Positions 60,190-64,000 of a stretch of 64,000 nucleotides of DNA are shown one piece after another (within the stretch, counting starts at the first letter, position 1; each line of letters opens with the position of its first letter). The notes below the pieces were generated by a model, which did not search any database, had not been told where the DNA came from, and saw only the letters and a list, made by a program, of their open reading frames with translations. Both the position numbers and the translations under genes were made by a program. The stretch is from Isochrysis galbana (Eukaryota; Haptophyta; Isochrysidales; Isochrysidaceae): assembly GCA_018136815.1 (NCBI GenBank), contig CM030938.1:4731724-4795723 (forward strand), written 5' to 3'.

Positions 60190-60865
60190 GAACGCAGTGA
60201 TTCCGCAATCGCTCTCTTTGATGGGGATACCCCAGAAGCCCGAGGCCAGGTCTAGGGTGCACAAGAACAGCGAGTCCAGGGACCCAGCTGACGCGGCCGT
60301 GAAAGAGCCGTTGTTAGTTGCTTGCGGGAAAATGTCTGAGTGAGAGGTCATAGTAGGAGTCGGGTCTGACAGTGTCTGCCATCGAGCGCTATGAGCGAAG
60401 AGGTAGACTGAGGTTCCGAGGATTGCAACGCGTGGCGTCGGAGAGTAGAGACGAGGCTAGCTAGCGAGCTAGTGGAAGAGAGAGAGAATGAGAATGAGAG
60501 CTTCTTAGGTCCAAGGTAGACACGAGGGACTACAACGCAGGGACTCAAAAAGTTGCCGGTCCACAGAGACACATAAACTAAACCAAACGGGGCGAAAACT
60601 AACCGCACTTGGACGGACGGCCAAGCGTCGGCACCAAGGCAACTTAGCAACGCACAGGCATGCGACAGAGGAGTCGGCACAACGAGGGCAGACCTCGCTG
60701 GGGAGCTGCGACCGAGGTATAACAGAAGACAGACGACAATCATGGAACGTTCGATGACATCAAGAGAAAGTAGGAGAAGAGGCGACATACCCATCAACGA
60801 GACCTTGAGAGTTAAAATAACTCACAGGCTAAAAGTAAAAGTCTGTCCTCGTATGGAATACGACA
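60190..60865 (-). mobile_element. Family B retrotransposon, internally deleted copy
   Basis: On the minus strand it starts TGTCGTATTCC at 60865 and follows the family B LTR and gag start (ATG at 60382, MADTVRPDSYYDLS). At 60286, directly after CGCGTCAGCT, it jumps to a reverse transcriptase fragment: LFLCTLDLASGFWGIPIKES, nearly the same as family A. The intervening gag, methyltransferase-equivalent and protease regions are missing, and the RT frame ends after about 30 codons. Confidence 0.8.
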
Positions 60866-61045
60866 CTCCCGCGGGGAGTCTCACCCTACCATGAGCCCCC
60901 CCGCGAGCCGCGAGTACCCCGAAGGGTCGCGCACAAGGGGACAGGCTACGCCGTGCTCGGCGTGGGGGCGTCTACCAGGCCCTCTCGGGACGCGCCCTCA
61001 TGCCGAGCCAAGTCGCCATGGTAGGGTGAGGCTCCCCCGCGGGAG
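60866..61045. repeat. 28-bp inverted repeat next to the family B terminus
   Basis: The arm 60866-60893 (CTCCCGCGGGGAGTCTCACC...) and the arm 61017-61045 are reverse complements with one substitution and one extra base. The left arm starts at the base after the LTR end. Confidence 0.7.
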
Positions 61046-61300
61046 GGGAAGAAACCGGAGGGAAAGGAGACCAAATGAAGGCAAGCCGCCTTCCCCATGC
61101 CCTCCCCATGTCCATGTCCATGTCCACCCCCTGTCAATCCGAATCCACCGGAAGTCCACCCACCACCCAAGTCCAAGTCCAAGTTCACCGCAAGGTCGAA
61201 GGTCCAACTCCAACTAACTAACAACTAACCCAGTGCAGTGGCTATATACACTAGACCCGTCGGCGTAGGTATAGGTATAGGTATGTAGTCGACAAGCGCG
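61046..61300. other. Spacer
   Basis: Contains short CCATGT repeats and AACTAACTAACAACTAACCCAG at about 61210-61232, which recurs at 62168-62190 on the other side of copy III. Confidence 0.45.
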
Positions 61301-62057
61301 CCAACTAAGTTTATACTTGGTTGACCCATGGGGGGGCACGAGCCCCCCCCTCTCTCCACTCCTCCCCTGCCATGGGGGAGGAACCACCCATCCTCCTGGC
61401 ATGCCCGATGGCTTGCCAGGAGGCCACTGCCCTGCTGACCCACTCCCTTCCCCACAGGCTCGCCCCATTCGCCCATCCTGGCCCCTCGTGACCAGCCCAT
61501 TGCTCCAACCCCCCCTCCCCCCCTGGTCGACAGGCAGACAGGTGCAGAGTGGGGGCCCCTGAGGCTCAGGAGCGCCAGCGAGGGAGAGGCAGGGGAGGCC
61601 AGGGCCCAGTCCCAGCCTCCTCTGCCCCCAGAGTTGGCCTCCAGGAGCCTCCAGGGGTCGCCAGGGGCAGCTGCAGGCCTGCCGCAGGCGCGCCATCGCG
61701 CGTGCCGCAGGAGAGGGGAGAGAGAGCGCGGAGAAGGGGGTGGGCGGAGCGAGAGCTCCGCTCACCGAAAAACAGGTAAGTCCCGCACCTGTCTACAGGA
61801 TAAGTCGGGGCTGAGACCGCCGCCCACTCGGAGACACAGGAGGAAGGGGGGGAATGATCACCGGGGGGGGGCGCGGGCCACCGGACCATATCTAAGCCCT
61901 TCACCCCTATCCCCCTAGTAGTGCACGGGGGGAGTCGCCTTATGGCGGGGGGAGAAGGGCCGGGGAAGTGGGGGTGTAGAAAGTTTCCTACGTGAGTAGA
62001 AAGTAGAGGGTCCACGGCCGCGTGTGCGGTGAGACTATTAAAAGGTTTTTTTTTTTT
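61301..62057 (+). mobile_element. SINE-like insertion, copy III (757 bp)
   Basis: Flanked by AGTCGACAAGCGCG at 61287-61300 and 62058-62071 (14 bp, 15 if the preceding T is shared). It has the same head and body as copy II and ends AAAAGG followed by about 12 T, a tail type seen in some plant and algal SINEs. It contains GTAAGTCCCGCACCTGTCTACAG-like signals (near 61775). High identity to copy II suggests recent activity. Confidence 0.82.
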
Positions 62058-62079
62058 AGTCGACAAGCGCGAACTCAAG

Positions 62080-62250
62080 GGGACCCCCAGCCCTAGGCCC
62101 CTGGCCTTTTACTAGTAATCTAATAATCCAGAGTAGTTCATGGACGGCCGGAGGGGGAAGAACTCCAACTAACTAACAACTAACCCAGCCCTAGGCCCCT
62201 GGCCTTTTACTAATAATCTAATCATCCAGAGTAAAGTAGGTCATGGACGG
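62080..62250 (+). repeat. Direct repeat pair of about 65 bp
   Basis: CAGCCCTAGGCCCCTGGCC...TAATCTAAT...CCAGAGTA...TCATGGACGGCCGGA occurs at about 62088-62150 and again at 62188-62250 with small indels. Confidence 0.7.
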
Positions 62251-62269
62251 CCGGACGGCCGGCGGTTCA

Positions 62270-62779
62270 TTTCTTCGAGAGGGGGGGGGAGAGGGCATGA
62301 TGGGGGAGAGGATGGGGGAGAGGGAACGTCAATAAGGAAAGTGGAAAGAGAGATGTGGGGGGCATGCAGGACTCCTGGAGGGCCGAGGGGCGGGAGAGAG
62401 GAGATGGGATGATGGGAGGAGAGAGGGGAGCTGTGTCTGTAAGAGAACCAGAGGAGGAGGAGAGCAGGAGAGAGAGAAAAACTAGGAACGAAACGAGGAG
62501 AGGAGAGAGAGGGGGAGGGCAGTCGTAGAGAGGAGAATGAAAAGAGAGAAGTGAGGGGATGAGAGGGGCCGGAGAGGGAAGAGAAGTGAGGGACGAGAAG
62601 AGAGATTTAAGAAGGAAGAGAGGAAGAAGAGAGAGTGCAAGGCGGGAAGAGGCAACCAGATTAGACACCGAGAGGGAAGAGATGAAAAGACAGAGAAAAC
62701 AGAGAGGAAGATGGAGAGGGAGATGAAGCGAGAGGCGAGAGAGAAGAGAGAATAGAGAAGAGAGAGAGAGAGAGTGGGG
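62270..62779. repeat. GA-rich tract upstream of the GH31 gene
   Basis: About 500 bases of AGAG/GGAG-rich sequence ending at the ATG of the GH31 gene. No gene is assigned to it; it probably forms part of the promoter and leader. Confidence 0.85.
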
Positions 62780-63989
62780 ATGGGTCTCGTGCCGACGACG
62801 CGCTATGAGCTCCGTCAGTACTCCGCCGTCTCCACCGAGGGTTCGAGCGTCGTGAGCGGGAATTGTCGTTTTACGGTGCTCACCGACCGTCTCCTCCGAC
62901 TCGAGTACCGTTCCGCTGCCCCATTCGAGCAGAGACCCACTCTTTCAATCGTCCACCGCCGCCTTCCCCTTCCCCACTTCTCTTGGCACCCTTCCACCGG
63001 CCTCCTCTGCACCAGAGCCGTCTGCCTTCACTACAAGGGTGGGGAATTCACACCAGAGAGCCTGTGGGTAACTCCCGTCGACGAAGGGGGCGGATTCTCG
63101 GGATGGAGGTTTGGGCAGACCTCAGCGGATGACGAGGGCAACTTGAGAGGCACGCGGAGGACGCTCGACCGGAGAGACAATGGGACGCTGCGCTGCAGCG
63201 GCGCGCGCGGTGAGGGCGGCGATCCGTCCGATCATTGCGCGTGGGGTCTCATCTCGCGTACCGGATGGGCGCTCCTCAACGACACGGGGGCGCCGTGCCT
63301 CGACGGCGCGGACGACTGGTGGGCCGACGACGACGGCAAGATGCTCCGCAACCAGAACGTGCACGATCTGTACCTGTTTGCGCACGGCTCCGACTATGCG
63401 GCGGCCCTGCGCGACCTGACGACCGTGGGTGGCGCCATACCGATGCCGCTGCGCAGCCAGCTCGGTGTGATGTTCTCCCGCTGGTTCGACTACGACGAGG
63501 AGGGCGTCGTGGCGCTCGTGGGGGAGTTTGAGCAGCGCTCACTGCCTCTTGACGCTGTGATTCTCGACATGAACTGGCACAAGAAGCCCGGGTGGACAGG
63601 GTACAGCTGGGATCGCAACCTCTTTCCCAACCCCGCGGCGCTCACGGCATGGCTTCGGGCGAAGGGGCTCGTCGTGGGCGCCAATCTGCACGACGCCCAA
63701 GGAGTCTTGCCTGAGGAGGACACCTACAACGAGGTGGCTAGGATCATGGGCGTCCCACCTGGCGCGCCCGTCAGCTTGTCGTTGACAAATCGCACGTGAG
63801 CGCACCCAGCAACCTTCCAAGCACTATAGTGGGCGCGCTGAGCGTGACCGATGCCCTTCCTGAACCCCCCCCCCCCCCCCCCCCCGCTCCCCCCTCCCCG
63901 GCTAAAGGTATCTGTTCGCACTCGAGGATGTCACGCTAGCCGCCGTGGAGAAGACAGGGGTCGACTTTTGGTGGATCGACTGGCAGCAG
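62780..63989 (+). CDS. Glycoside hydrolase family 31 alpha-glucosidase, 5' part
   Basis: Hydrolyses terminal alpha-linked glucose or related residues; the exact substrate is unknown. Exon 1 runs 62780-63795 and exon 2 63908-63989, with donor GTGAGC, an AAAG acceptor and a codon split 2+1; a further GTGAGG donor follows, so the gene continues beyond the window. ATG 62780 is the first in frame after the GA tract. N-terminal beta-sandwich region to about residue 215, then the barrel start: LGVMFSRWFDYDEEGVVALV, LDAVILDMNWH, WTGYSWDRNLFPNP, LVVGANLHDAQGVLPEE. Exon 2 ends GVDFWWIDWQQ, where the Asp is the expected catalytic nucleophile. No signal peptide is evident at this start. The intron contains a poly-C run at about 63868-63885. 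Confidence 0.88.
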
Positions 63990-64000
63990 GTGAGGCCTCC

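Overview
The window looks like nuclear DNA of a GC-rich, intron-containing eukaryotic microalga, perhaps a haptophyte or similar chromalveolate; that placement is an inference with low confidence. The reasons are GT-AG introns of 50-300 bases with mostly GTGAG/GTGYG donors, an organelle-type ribosome recycling factor, algal-style glycosyltransferases, long homopurine/homopyrimidine and poly-C tracts, and very large chromodomain LTR retrotransposons. There are three 100-N gaps (128-227, 26187-26286, 41425-41524). No tRNA, rRNA or CRISPR array was recognised.

About half the window is one Ty3/gypsy family (called A here), about 13.3 kb per copy. Copy A1 is at 565-12979, with a 3' LTR cut short against a LINE fragment. 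Copy A2 is at 32340-53007. A2 lies inside the LTR of a second, related family (B) and is flanked by the 5-bp target duplication GTATA. A2 looks 20.7 kb long only because 34084-41424 is repeated after the gap as a copy with many one-base deletions (41525-48825), which is most likely an unmerged contig overlap. Family A carries Gag, then an amber codon in frame, then a Pol of about 2550 codons. Pol holds a Ser/Pro-rich stretch, a complete phage-type cytosine-C5 DNA methyltransferase domain, aspartic protease, reverse transcriptase, RNase H, a D,D35E integrase and a C-terminal chromodomain. In both families the Gag start codon lies inside the LTR. This methyltransferase-bearing chromovirus is the most interesting system in the window.

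Host genes lie between the elements: ribosome recycling factor (minus, 15333-16397, four exons), an S28 serine carboxypeptidase (plus, 16681-19637, five exons), a DUF707-like putative glycosyltransferase (minus, 21138-22472), an IMPACT/YigZ-family protein (plus, 23623-24645), a mitochondrial carrier (minus, 26306-27340, three exons including a 66-nt one), a BED-zinc-finger ORF (minus, about 28052-28591), a GT61-like glycosyltransferase (plus, 55802-57696) and the 5' part of a GH31 alpha-glucosidase (plus, from 62780, running off the window). They show no operon-like arrangement.

Smaller mobile DNA includes a 912-bp element with perfect 25-bp terminal inverted repeats and TA duplications (19961-20872), two nearly identical 757-bp SINE-like insertions with 14-17-bp target duplications (58232-58988, 61301-62057), a deleted family B copy on the minus strand (60190-60865) and scattered LTR fragments. 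The stretches 13301-13560, 14541-15332, 24646-26186, 28961-32157 and 53589-55801 contain repeats or low-complexity DNA but no gene I could identify.
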